This document shows, in pieces, positions 1 through 6,692 of a DNA stretch of 51,259 bases. The notes beneath the pieces are model-generated. The model was not told the DNA's origin. It ran no database searches and saw only the letters and a program-made list of their open reading frames with translations. The stretch is taken from contig CAJUHP010000025.1 in the NCBI GenBank assembly GCA_910586125.1, positions 1-51,259 on the forward strand, in the 5' to 3' direction. Source of the DNA: an uncultured Lachnospiraceae bacterium (lineage in GTDB: Bacteria; Bacillota; Clostridia; Lachnospirales; Lachnospiraceae). Each line of letters starts with the position of its first letter. Position 1 is the first letter of the stretch. Position numbers and translations under genes: made by a program.

Positions 1-34
1 CTTGCCGGAATACATAGGAAGGGAGGTGGCGCCA

Positions 35-160
35 ATGACGGCTGCAGATATCATTATGATATTCATAGGGGTGATCGGCTTGCTGATCGCCTTTGGTAGC
101 TTTGTTATCGCGTTGCTTGCTTTTCTCGACAGAGACAAGGATCACAAGCGAAAAAAATAA
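35..160 (+). CDS. Small holin-like membrane toxin of a type I toxin-antitoxin system
   Basis: A 41-residue peptide with a single hydrophobic helix (about residues 5-31, rich in I, L, V, G and F) followed by a charged tail, DRDKDHKRKK. The layout matches the 'putative holin-like toxin' family of Firmicutes type I toxin-antitoxin systems, whose members insert into the cytoplasmic membrane and are controlled by antisense RNA. A strong ribosome binding site, GGGAGGTG at 21-28, precedes ATG 35. The gene is followed by a highly structured stretch (161-280), and a minus-strand transcription unit with its own promoter and terminator overlaps its 3' end, which is what a type I system predicts. It lies beside recombinase relics, so it probably arrived with a mobile element. 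The family call rests on size, composition and context; the toxin's own promoter is off the window. Confidence 0.72.
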   Translation: MTAADIIMIFIGVIGLLIAFGSFVIALLAFLDRDKDHKRKK

Positions 161-282
161 TGCCCACCCTGTTGCCACCAGGATGGGCGCCTCTCACTGA
201 GAGGTAACTGCCTTTGCTTGGGATACTCCACCTTTGGAGTGGGGCTCCTATGGGGCGTCTGTTGGAGCAGGCGTCCTTCTTT
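150..282 (-). ncRNA. Predicted antisense antitoxin RNA of the type I system
   Basis: A predicted minus-strand RNA of roughly 130 nt. It would start about 7 nt downstream of the -10 at 289-294, run across the structured region 161-280 and overlap the last codons of the toxin gene. Its end is marked by an intrinsic terminator read on the minus strand: a stem formed by 162-170 and 180-189 with one mismatch, followed on that strand by a U-run corresponding to the A-run at 150-157. Internal hairpins include CCTCTC/GAGAGG at 192-206 and ACTCCA/TGGAGT near 224-239. Overlap with the toxin 3' end resembles known Bacillus 3'-overlapping type I pairs. No sequence family was matched; promoter, terminator and position carry the call. 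Confidence 0.6.
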
Positions 283-288
283 AGTTAA

Positions 289-317
289 AGGATAGCATAA
301 AGCGGCAGAAAGTTCAA
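289..317 (-). promoter_or_regulatory. Promoter of the antisense antitoxin RNA
   Basis: On the minus strand, a -35 TTGAAC (312-317) is separated by 17 nt from a -10 TATCCT (289-294). Optimal spacing and direction toward the toxin's 3' end fit an antitoxin RNA promoter. Confidence 0.6.
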
Positions 318-451
318 GAGAATTCTTCTTCCGACGGCACTGCCCTCCGGAACTGATTGAGCCGGTCCGCAATCTCCAATGGGGCAAAGCCCATTTCAAT
401 CAGCATACTGGCGTGGGAGTGACTAAGCTCGTGGAAGCGACAAATGGACAT
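317..451 (-). pseudogene. C-terminal remnant of a tyrosine integrase
   Basis: Minus-strand translation gives FHELSHSHASMLIEMGFAPL followed by EIADRLNQ, recognisable as the C-terminal catalytic region of phage or transposon tyrosine integrases, normally H-[DE]-L-R-H-[ST]-H-A. The conserved arginine of that box is a serine here (HELSHSHAS), and the catalytic tyrosine region is missing: after DRLNQ the frame runs into unrelated FRRAVPSEEEFS and a stop. Upstream of about 451 the similarity is lost, so most of the gene is deleted. A dead relic marking the end of a former mobile element; it abuts the antitoxin promoter. Confidence 0.65.
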
Positions 452-481
452 TTCCTCGTGGAAGCGGAAAATGAGATATGG

Positions 482-535
482 TATAATATTGCCAGTGGCT
501 ACGGTTTCTGCCGTAGCCTTTTCTATTGAAAGGAG
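482..535 (+). promoter_or_regulatory. Leader of the recombinase relic: -10, attenuator-like hairpin and RBS
   Basis: A perfect TATAAT at 482-487 (no good -35 seen) is followed by a perfect 8-bp hairpin, GGCTACGG 497-504 with CCGTAGCC 511-518 and then TTTTC, which looks like an intrinsic terminator inside the leader. AAGGAG at 530-535 then serves ATG 543. A short leader with a terminator ahead of the recombinase gene would limit its expression. Confidence 0.5.
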
Positions 536-542
536 TATTTTC

Positions 543-959
543 ATGGCAAGAAAAAGCAGAAAACATAAATATAAAGAAGAACTGAAATCTCCTTTCCCTG
601 TTGCTGTAGGATATATTCGACTTTCAGTTGCGAATAAAGAGAAATCAAGTTCAATAGAAAACCAGAAATTTATCATTGAAAACTGGGGCGAACAGCAACA
701 AATTCCTATATCACATTACTATATTGATAATGGTTTTAGCGGTAAATTTTCTGATCGTCCGGCGTTTCAAGATATGATTTAAGACATCCTTTCAGGCAAT
801 ATCAATTGTGTGGTTGTAAAAGACCTTTCTCATTTAGGACGAAACTATATCTCAACTGGTTATCATATTGAAGTCTTTTTTCCGTCCAATGGAATCCGTT
901 TTGTATCTATAAACAACCAGTTTGACACTGGTCCTATGTCAAGAAAAAGTACAAATTAA
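543..959 (+). pseudogene. Broken large serine recombinase (resolvase N-terminal domain)
   Basis: From ATG 543 the reading frame gives AVGYIRLSVANKEKSSSIENQ and YYIDNGFSGKFSDRPAFQDM, the N-terminal resolvase domain of TnpX/TndX-type large serine recombinases, with the catalytic serine in YIRLS. The frame is cut by TAA at 781-783, but the same frame continues as DILSGNINCVVVKDLSHLGRNY and EVFFPSNGIRFVSINNQFDT to a second stop at 957-959. The usual arginine of DLSRLGR is a histidine here. The recombinase and zinc-ribbon domains that normally make these proteins about 500 residues long are absent. A premature stop, an active-site change and truncation together indicate a dead gene. A short N-terminal fragment could still be translated. 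Confidence 0.8.
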
Positions 960-977
960 ATGTAACCAATTTTCTCT

Positions 978-1066
978 GAATCTATCCCAAAGATTGTGTA
1001 AACCTTCAAATTGATAGAAGATATCATTAATCCGTTTGAAGATTTGATAATCTTTGGGATAGATTC
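978..1066. repeat. 18-bp perfect inverted repeat
   Basis: GAATCTATCCCAAAGATT at 978-995 is exactly inverted at 1049-1066, separated by 53 bp. An additional 7-bp pair (CTTCAAA 1004-1010, TTTGAAG 1035-1041) lies inside, so the whole unit could fold as a long stem. It sits directly after the recombinase relic. It may be a miniature element, the end of a deleted transposon or a stem-loop; no U-run suggests termination. Confidence 0.7.
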
Positions 1067-1306
1067 ATGGAGAGAGGCTCCCTCCCTTTTACTAGAACGC
1101 CGTCTTTTGTATACCTGGCGAAGCTCGGCAGAGTATACGGGTGTACTGACCGTATTATATTCTGGCACGCTCCTTGTCTAAATCTTCGTCGGACAGCGTT
1201 GTCGTCGGTTAACGATGCTATGGTATCGCCTTCCTCTACCGCCTTGCCGATGAAAATTTATCCTGTGGCGTTTCGCCGGATATAATTTGGACAGTACACC
1301 GGATTC
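1067..1306. other. Gap with no recognisable gene
   Basis: Short open frames occur on both strands (72 codons plus at 1067; the minus frame that starts at 1168 has 70), but none has a convincing ribosome binding site or recognisable motifs. It may be eroded mobile-element sequence between the recombinase relic and the hydrogenase gene. No terminator for the hydrogenase gene was seen here. Confidence 0.5.
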
Positions 1307-2770
1307 TCATCCTTTATGCATGGAGAAAGATTCTGTATTCACGTTCTCTTTCAGATTTTCCCAGATCTTGCGGTCGTCAGCCTTGGACAGAAGAGCCTGG
1401 CGGTCCTTTCTGGAGTCGTATTCAAACTTGGCGCAGCCCGGCCCGGACACGCAGCCGCCCTCGCAGGCCATGCCCTCGGCAAAGTCTGCGGGCAGCTTTC
1501 CGGCTTTTAACAGCATCAGAGCTTTTTTGCACTCCGCCGCGCCGTTGCACACCATAACGTTGACGTCGGCTTTCGCCTCGCTCTCCTTCAGAGCCTGCAC
1601 AACGGCCGCGGTGACGCCGCCGGAACTGGCAAAGCGCTTGCCGTAGACGCTGCCCTGCTGAACCTCGTCCGCCTCCGGCGTCAGAACAATATCGCGGGCC
1701 TCAAACATGCAGTGCAGCTCATTGTAAGTCAGAACATAATCGGCGTTGCCGGGAAGCGCCGGATCCTGGACCTCGCCTTTCTTGGCGACACAGGGGCCGA
1801 TAAACACGGTGATGGCGTCCGGATCCTGCGCCTTAATCATGCGGGAGACGGCACACATGGGGGAGACCGTGGTGGACACATGGGGCAGCAGCGTGGGGAA
1901 ATGCTTCTTTACCATATTGACAAAGGCAGGGCAGCAGGAAGTTACTTTCTTCTCTCCGGCCTCATAGGCTTCGGCCCATTCCTGCGCCTCATAGGCGGCG
2001 GTCAGATCTGCGCCCAGAGCGACTTCCACCATATCGGTAAAGCCCAGTTCCTTGAGTCCTTTGGCCAGGCTGCCCATGGTGATGCCCTTGCCGAACTGTC
2101 CCTCGCCGGCAGGGGCAGGCAGTGCGATGACTTTTTTGCCGGCCCGGATCTGGTTGATGACATCCACTATGTAGGTGCGGGAACCGATGGCGCCGAACGG
2201 GCACGATTCGATGCAGGCGCCGCAGTGGATGCACTTGGACTCGTCAATTTTTACAATACCGCTTTCCCGGTCCCAACTGATGGCATCCACCGGGCAGGCC
2301 CGCTTGCAGGGGCGGGTCAAATCGACGATGGCGTGATACGGGCAGGACTGGGCGCATTTGCCGCACTCCTTGCACTTTTCCATATCAATATGCGCGCGGT
2401 TGTTTTTCATGGTTATGGCGTCAAAACGGCAGGCGGACTGACACTTTTTGCTGATGCAGCGGCGGCAGTTGTTTGTGACCTGGTAATGACCCAGCGTACA
2501 TTCTTCGCAGGCCGAGCTGATGACCTGCACAATATTGCTCTCCCAGGTGCCGCCGGGCGTCTTTCCCTCGGCCAGCCGGATTCTCTGGCGGATGATTTCC
2601 CGCTCTTTATAGATGCAGCAGCGGAACATGGCCTTGGGGCCGGGGATCATCTCAAAAGGGAGTTCTTCCTTTGCCTCCTCCAGCTTTCCTTCAAATGCCA
2701 GTCTTGCCACTTCGCAGAGCACGGCGTCTTTGATGCTGACGATATTGTCGTCCTGATTCAATTTCAGCAT
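1307..2770 (-). CDS. Monomeric [FeFe] hydrogenase-like protein, group B type
   Basis: A 487-residue iron-sulfur protein. The N-terminal half is cysteine-rich: CEECTLGHYQVTNNCRRC, a ferredoxin-like CKECGKCAQSC followed by CKRAC, and CIHCGACIESC, enough for several [4Fe-4S] clusters. The C-terminal half is the H-cluster domain, with the three signatures in order: TSCCPAF (L1), GPCVAKKGE (L2) and ACEGGCVSGPG (L3). These variants (PAF in L1, GPC rather than MPC in L2) are those of the poorly studied group B enzymes of Clostridia, so reversible proton reduction with ferredoxin is expected in the cytoplasm but the physiological direction is not known. No maturase (HydE/F/G) gene is in the window. 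AAGGAG lies close upstream of ATG 2770. It is divergent from a PadR gene and monocistronic in the visible sequence. Confidence 0.85.
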   Translation of the reverse strand: MLKLNQDDNIVSIKDAVLCEVARLAFEGKLEEAKEELPFEMIPGPKAMFRCCIYKEREIIRQRIRLAEGKTPGGTWESNIVQVISSACEECTLGHYQVTNNCRRCISKKCQSACRFDAITMKNNRAHIDMEKCKECGKCAQSCPYHAIVDLTRPCKRACPVDAISWDRESGIVKIDESKCIHCGACIESCPFGAIGSRTYIVDVINQIRAGKKVIALPAPAGEGQFGKGITMGSLAKGLKELGFTDMVEVALGADLTAAYEAQEWAEAYEAGEKKVTSCCPAFVNMVKKHFPTLLPHVSTTVSPMCAVSRMIKAQDPDAITVFIGPCVAKKGEVQDPALPGNADYVLTYNELHCMFEARDIVLTPEADEVQQGSVYGKRFASSGGVTAAVVQALKESEAKADVNVMVCNGAAECKKALMLLKAGKLPADFAEGMACEGGCVSGPGCAKFEYDSRKDRQALLSKADDRKIWENLKENVNTESFSMHKG

Positions 2771-2817
2771 ATGTTTTTCTCCTTGTCTGTAAAGGTTTCC
2801 GTGAAAAAGCTGTAATG

Positions 2818-2846
2818 ATTATAACAAGATTGTGAATGTTTGTATA
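2818..2846 (-). promoter_or_regulatory. Hydrogenase promoter with extended -10
   Basis: Read on the minus strand, TATAAT (2818-2823) is preceded by TG one base away, an extended -10. A weak -35 TATACA (2841-2846) lies 17 nt upstream. It leaves a leader of about 40 nt before the ATG. Confidence 0.55.
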
Positions 2847-2900
2847 TAGGAGAATCGCGGTGTATTGGAAAAAATACGGGAGAGGATCGGAGGGAAGGGC

Positions 2901-2930
2901 TCTTAAGAAAATATACGGTTTTTCTTAAGA
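2901..2930. promoter_or_regulatory. Perfect 10-bp inverted repeat between divergent promoters
   Basis: TCTTAAGAAA (2901-2910) is exactly inverted at 2921-2930 with a 10-bp spacer. It lies between the hydrogenase promoter and the padR promoter. It may be an operator for one or both genes. The T-run beside the right arm also allows a terminator-like fold, but no gene ends here. Confidence 0.45.
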
Positions 2931-2951
2931 TACTATTCCAAAAGATATACA

Positions 2952-2980
2952 TTGACAGATGAGGTATATCGTGATATGAT
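2952..2980 (+). promoter_or_regulatory. padR promoter with overlapping palindrome
   Basis: TTGACA (2952-2957), a 17-nt spacer and TATGAT (2975-2980): close to consensus. The palindrome ATATC-GT-GATAT (2966-2977) overlaps the -10, placed where an autorepressor such as PadR would block polymerase. Confidence 0.65.
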
Positions 2981-3012
2981 TAGCGCATCAGACAGAGAGA
3001 GGAGGTATGGAT

Positions 3013-3360
3013 TTGACCATATCAGCAGATACACTGCGGGGATATACCGATACGATCATTTTGACCCAACTGATGAAAAAAGACAGTTACGGGTACGAGA
3101 TCAACAAGAATATCCGGCAGTACACGGAAGGAAAGTATGAATTTAAGGAAGCGACTCTCTACACGGCTTTTAAGCGGCTGGAACAGAGCGGACTGATCCG
3201 CTCATACTGGGGAGAGGACGGTCCGGGAGCCCGACGTCGGTATTACGCCGTCACGGACGAGGGCAGAAAGCATTGGGAAGAGCGGAGCCAGGAGTGGCAG
3301 GAAACCCGCGGAATTTTGGATGTACTACTTACTTTGGAGGTGGAATATGAATCGAATTGA
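3013..3360 (+). CDS. PadR family transcriptional regulator
   Basis: About 115 residues, nearly all winged helix. TIILTQLMKKDSYGYEINK is the typical N-terminal PadR helix region, and EATLYTAFKRLEQSGLIRSY plus ARRRYYAVTDEGRKHW form the recognition helix and wing. Start choice: the RBS AGGAGG (3000-3005) is one base from ATG 3007, too close, but seven bases from the in-frame TTG 3013, so TTG is preferred; the alternative adds only two residues. It overlaps the next gene by 14 nt, so the two are co-translated. PadR proteins paired with small envelope genes usually repress their own operon and respond to membrane or small-molecule stress; the palindrome over the -10 supports autoregulation. Confidence 0.85.
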   Translation: MTISADTLRGYTDTIILTQLMKKDSYGYEINKNIRQYTEGKYEFKEATLYTAFKRLEQSGLIRSYWGEDGPGARRRYYAVTDEGRKHWEERSQEWQETRGILDVLLTLEVEYESN

Positions 3361-4606
3361 GACAAGGATCGTTATGGTGGTGACGAACCGTCTGTCCGCG
3401 GCAAAGGAGAGCGACGCGAAAATGGAGCTGATCGAGGAGCTCAGCGAAAATCTGTATCAGCGCTTTCTGGAACTGTCAGCCGAAGGCAAGCCGGAAGAAG
3501 AGGCTTTCAAGGCAGCGCTGGAAAGTTTGGGAGACGTCAACGAGCTTCTGGCCTATCTGGAGGACGAGGCCGGCGCTGCACAGGAGACGAACAGCCAGTC
3601 TAGCGGGACGCAGAGCAGCTTTGAGAGCGGTTTGGAGGATATGATCAATATGGCGCTGTCCACGGCCAAGGCGGCGGTGGATTACAGCAAGGATATCGCC
3701 AGAGATGTCTCGGAGCAGATCAAGGAGAAGTGTTCGGACAAGGTTTTTGTTTTCACCTCGGAGAAGTCCAGACGTGTGGACTGCACTTCGATTCCTTCGG
3801 AGGGAGTGCAGTCTCTGGAGGTAAACTTAACCAACGGAGATATCGCGCTGGATTTTTCGGACGATCCCGCGCAGCCGATCGAGATTTCCGGCGATACGGA
3901 GGAGATCGAGAGTATTCTGCGGGAGGACGGCGTTTTGTCCGTCAAACAGGGAAACACGGCCAGTTCTTCCTTCTTTTTCAACCGCAGTATGCGCTCCACG
4001 GATATTCGGATTCTTCTGCCCAGACGGCCCTGGGACAAGATCAGCATCACCACGGTAAACGGGGATATTCAGATTGAGAACGCAGGGCTGGAGTGCAACG
4101 GCCTGGCGGTGCAGACAACCAGCGGCGATCTGCATCTGTCTGACGTCACCAGCGGACGCCTGGCTTTCCGCGCTGTCAGCGGAGACGTGCGCGGGCGGAA
4201 TTTAAACGGCGACGTCTACGCGGAGACAAAGAGCGGCGACGTGGAGGTGACGGAAGGACGGCTGGGACGGCTGGCGGTTTCGTCGGCCAGCGGCGATATC
4301 CGTTTTGGAGGCAATTGCCGGGAGGCGAACTGCTCCACCTTGAGCGGCGATATTCAGATGATGCCGTATGCGCTGCCGGAGAAGATCAAGGCGTCGTCAA
4401 AATCCGGCGACTGCGAGATCAAGGTGCCGGACGGGGAAGGTTTTCGGCTGATTTACCGGACCGTCAGCGGAGAGTTTGCGACGAATCTGCCGCTGACTCT
4501 GGCCAATCTTCAGAAGGGAAAGAGCGGCGAGGCCATTTACCTGGACGGGGGATGCAGCGAGATCCAGATGTCAACGATCAGCGGAGATCTGGAAATCAGA
4601 GGGTAA
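3347..4606 (+). CDS. DUF4097 beta-repeat protein with helical N-terminus
   Basis: 419 residues from ATG 3347, chosen because GGAGG at 3336-3340 lies six bases upstream and the earlier in-frame ATG 3320 has none. Residues 1 to about 75 are a charged helical domain (KMELIEELSENLYQRFLELS) like the DUF1700-type module found next to PadR genes. From about residue 130 the protein is a run of beta-strand repeats centred on S/N-G-D: LTNGDIAL, TVNGDIQI, TTSGDLHL, AVSGDVRG, TKSGDVEV, SASGDIRF, TLSGDIQM, SKSGDCEI, TISGDLEI. This is the DUF4097 beta-helix family. No clear transmembrane segment or signal peptide is seen, unlike many relatives. Function is unknown in detail; linkage to PadR suggests an envelope-stress module. 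Confidence 0.8.
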   Translation: MNRIETRIVMVVTNRLSAAKESDAKMELIEELSENLYQRFLELSAEGKPEEEAFKAALESLGDVNELLAYLEDEAGAAQETNSQSSGTQSSFESGLEDMINMALSTAKAAVDYSKDIARDVSEQIKEKCSDKVFVFTSEKSRRVDCTSIPSEGVQSLEVNLTNGDIALDFSDDPAQPIEISGDTEEIESILREDGVLSVKQGNTASSSFFFNRSMRSTDIRILLPRRPWDKISITTVNGDIQIENAGLECNGLAVQTTSGDLHLSDVTSGRLAFRAVSGDVRGRNLNGDVYAETKSGDVEVTEGRLGRLAVSSASGDIRFGGNCREANCSTLSGDIQMMPYALPEKIKASSKSGDCEIKVPDGEGFRLIYRTVSGEFATNLPLTLANLQKGKSGEAIYLDGGCSEIQMSTISGDLEIRG

Positions 4607-4659
4607 CACATCCGCGCGTTTTTGAAAGAAAAGAATCGGTTTGATCACAGAAGAAAGAG

Positions 4660-4713
4660 AAGAACTCTGCCGGAGAAAAGAGATGTATCTTGCATCTGGC
4701 AGAGTTCTTTTTT
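4660..4713 (+). terminator. Intrinsic terminator after the padR operon
   Basis: AAGAACTCTGCC (4660-4671) pairs exactly with GGCAGAGTTCTT (4698-4709), followed by a T-run to 4713. An inner stem, AGATG/CATCT, shortens the loop. It separates the padR operon from the heat-shock operon. Confidence 0.85.
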
Positions 4714-4778
4714 GCTTGCGCGGGGATGGATTGCTTTCAAATATCTTCTGCGGACACAATTATTTCAAAAATTCCCTG

Positions 4779-4807
4779 TTGACAAAATTTCCTGAAAGTG
4801 CTATCTT
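4779..4807 (+). promoter_or_regulatory. hrcA operon promoter
   Basis: TTGACA (4779-4784), a 17-nt spacer and TATCTT (4802-4807). The CIRCE operator starts 13 bp downstream of the -10, the usual geometry for HrcA repression. Confidence 0.8.
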
Positions 4808-4820
4808 ATGGATAAAGGAA

Positions 4821-4847
4821 TTAGCACTCAAACTAAATGAGTGCTAA
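4821..4847 (+). promoter_or_regulatory. CIRCE operator for HrcA
   Basis: TTAGCACTC (4821-4829), nine bases, GAGTGCTAA (4839-4847): a perfect match to the CIRCE consensus. HrcA binds it to repress the chaperone operon; heat or unfolded protein relieves repression. It is the only CIRCE seen in the window. Confidence 0.97.
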
Positions 4848-4872
4848 CAACCACAAGAAAGCGGGGTTTCTC

Positions 4873-5901
4873 ATGGAACTGGACGACAGAAAAGCAAAAA
4901 TTCTGAATGCCATTATCCAGAACTATCAGGAAACCGGCGAGCCGGTCGGCTCCCGCACCATTTCCAAGTACAGCGATCTGAAACTGAGCTCCGCCACGAT
5001 CCGCAACGAGATGGCAGATCTGGAAGAGATGGGATTGATTGTACAGCCTCATACCTCCGCCGGTCGGATTCCCACAGATCAGGGTTATCGCCTCTATGTG
5101 GATCATCTGATGGAGGAGAAGACCAGAGAAGTAGCCGAGATGAAGGACTTCATGGTACAGCGGGTGGACCGTTTAGAGCAGCTTCTGCGGCAGATGGCCC
5201 GTTTTCTGGCCACCAATACCAATTACGCCACGATGATTTCCGGTCCAAGCGTCAGCGGCAGCAAGGTCAAATTCCTGCAGATGTCGCGCATGGCCGGGGA
5301 GAAGCTTCTGGTGACGGTGGTGGTGGAAGGCAATATCGTGAAGAACACGATTTTGGATATGGAGCGGCCGATGACCGACGACGATATCCTGTCTCTGGCC
5401 TTTAATCTGAACAATACGTTAAACGGCCTGACGATGGCGGAGATTAACTTGGGGCTGATCACCAAGTTGAAGGAGGCCGCCGGAGCCAATGCCGATGTGG
5501 TGGAGAAGGTGCTGGAGGCCGTGGCCGACGCCATCAGTATGGAGGGCGAAGTACCGGTCTACACCAGCGGCGCTACCAATATTTTTAAGTATCCGGAGCT
5601 GACCGCCGACGATACGGCCAGCCGGATCATCGGAACGCTGGAAGAAAAAAAACAGCTATCCGAATTTCTGACCGCTGCGCTCAACGACGAAGAGAAACAG
5701 GGAATTCAGATTTACATCGGCGGAGAGACTTCGATTCAGGCTATGAAAGACTGCAGCGTGGTCACAGCCACCTATGAATTAGAAGACGGTCTTCAGGGAA
5801 CCATAGGTGTTGTGGGGCCGAAACGAATGGACTACGATAAAGTGGTGTCCGCTTTGAAAAATGTGATGGCGCAGTTGGATTTGATTTATAAGAAGGATTA
5901 A
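4873..5901 (+). CDS. hrcA: Heat-inducible transcription repressor HrcA
   Basis: 342 residues. It starts MELDDRKAKILNAIIQNYQE, the standard HrcA N-terminus with a winged-helix domain (EPVGSRTISKY, SSATIRNEMADLEEMGLI). A GAF-like regulatory domain follows. The earlier in-frame ATG at 4837 lies inside the CIRCE operator and gives a nonstandard extension, so ATG 4873 is preferred, with a modest GCGGGG upstream. It binds the CIRCE element just ahead of itself and so represses its own operon; GroE chaperonin normally assists its folding, giving feedback on chaperone supply. First gene of hrcA-grpE-dnaK-dnaJ. Confidence 0.96.
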   Translation: MELDDRKAKILNAIIQNYQETGEPVGSRTISKYSDLKLSSATIRNEMADLEEMGLIVQPHTSAGRIPTDQGYRLYVDHLMEEKTREVAEMKDFMVQRVDRLEQLLRQMARFLATNTNYATMISGPSVSGSKVKFLQMSRMAGEKLLVTVVVEGNIVKNTILDMERPMTDDDILSLAFNLNNTLNGLTMAEINLGLITKLKEAAGANADVVEKVLEAVADAISMEGEVPVYTSGATNIFKYPELTADDTASRIIGTLEEKKQLSEFLTAALNDEEKQGIQIYIGGETSIQAMKDCSVVTATYELEDGLQGTIGVVGPKRMDYDKVVSALKNVMAQLDLIYKKD

Positions 5902-5919
5902 GGAGAAAGGCGGTGCCGT

Positions 5920-6636
5920 ATGGCAGAAGAAAAGAAAACCTCCATGGAGGAAGAAGATAGGGCCGCACAGACGGCGGAGGATACAGACAGGAATGCGCCG
6001 GACGGCGAAGCGGAAGACGGAAGCGCCGCGCCGGACAGCAGCGCCGAGGCGGCCGGGACAGAGCCGGTAAACGGCGGCGAATCGGAGTCGGAAGATTCCG
6101 ACGGCGCAGACAGTGCGGATGCGCCGGATAATGGAGAGGCGGGAAAAAAGGACGGAAAAGGTTCCTGGGGATTCGGCTTTGGCAAAGGGAAGAAAGAGGA
6201 TAAGAAAGATCTGCAGATTGCCGAGCTGAACGATAAGGTAAAGCGGCAGTTGGCTGAGTTTGACAATTACCGCAAGCGCACCGAGAAGGAAAAGACCGCC
6301 ATGTTCGAGATCGGCGCGAAGAGCGTGCTGGAAAAGCTTCTTCCCATCGTCGATAATTTCGAGAGAGGGCTGGCGGCGATCCCGGAGGCAGAGAGAGACA
6401 GCGCCACTGCCGTGGGCATGGATAAAATCTACAAGCAGCTTTTGAAGGCGCTGGAGGAGCTGGAGGTCAAACCCATCGAGGCGGTGGGGAAGGAATTCAG
6501 CCCGGATTTCCACAACGCCGTCATGCAGGCCGAGGTGGAAGGCGTGGAGGCGAACGTGATCGTCGAAGAATTTCAGAAAGGTTATCTTTACCGTGACGGC
6601 GTGCTGCGCTTCAGCATGGTAAAGGTTAACAGATAA
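5920..6636 (+). CDS. grpE: Nucleotide exchange factor GrpE
   Basis: 238 residues, long for the family because of an N-terminal acidic, low-complexity region (residues 1 to about 75, rich in E, D, A, S and G) followed by a short basic and glycine-rich linker (GKGKKEDKKD). The conserved part starts near residue 88: a long coiled coil (LNDKVKRQLAEFDNYRKRTE, ending in the family signature DNYRKR) and then the beta domain ending FQKGYLYRDGVLRFSMVKV. GrpE releases ADP from DnaK and can act as a thermosensor. It begins 18 nt after hrcA, with AGGAGAAAGG between them. Confidence 0.96.
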   Translation: MAEEKKTSMEEEDRAAQTAEDTDRNAPDGEAEDGSAAPDSSAEAAGTEPVNGGESESEDSDGADSADAPDNGEAGKKDGKGSWGFGFGKGKKEDKKDLQIAELNDKVKRQLAEFDNYRKRTEKEKTAMFEIGAKSVLEKLLPIVDNFERGLAAIPEAERDSATAVGMDKIYKQLLKALEELEVKPIEAVGKEFSPDFHNAVMQAEVEGVEANVIVEEFQKGYLYRDGVLRFSMVKVNR

Positions 6637-6692
6637 ATCAGACAATCAAAATCAACAGATTCCATGATAAGGAAAACGAGGAGGCAATTATT

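Noticed and set aside
978..1066. Second invertible segment formed by the 18-bp inverted repeat
   Set aside because: The arms are not themselves symmetric around a core, the spacer is only 53 bp, and no promoter lies inside; treated as a relic or stem-loop.
1712..2815. 367-codon plus-strand frame antisense to the hydrogenase
   Set aside because: Shadow frame; the minus strand carries all hydrogenase motifs.
4837..4872. Upstream ATG for hrcA within the CIRCE operator
   Set aside because: It would place the start inside the repressor site and add residues absent from HrcA proteins; ATG 4873 gives the standard N-terminus.
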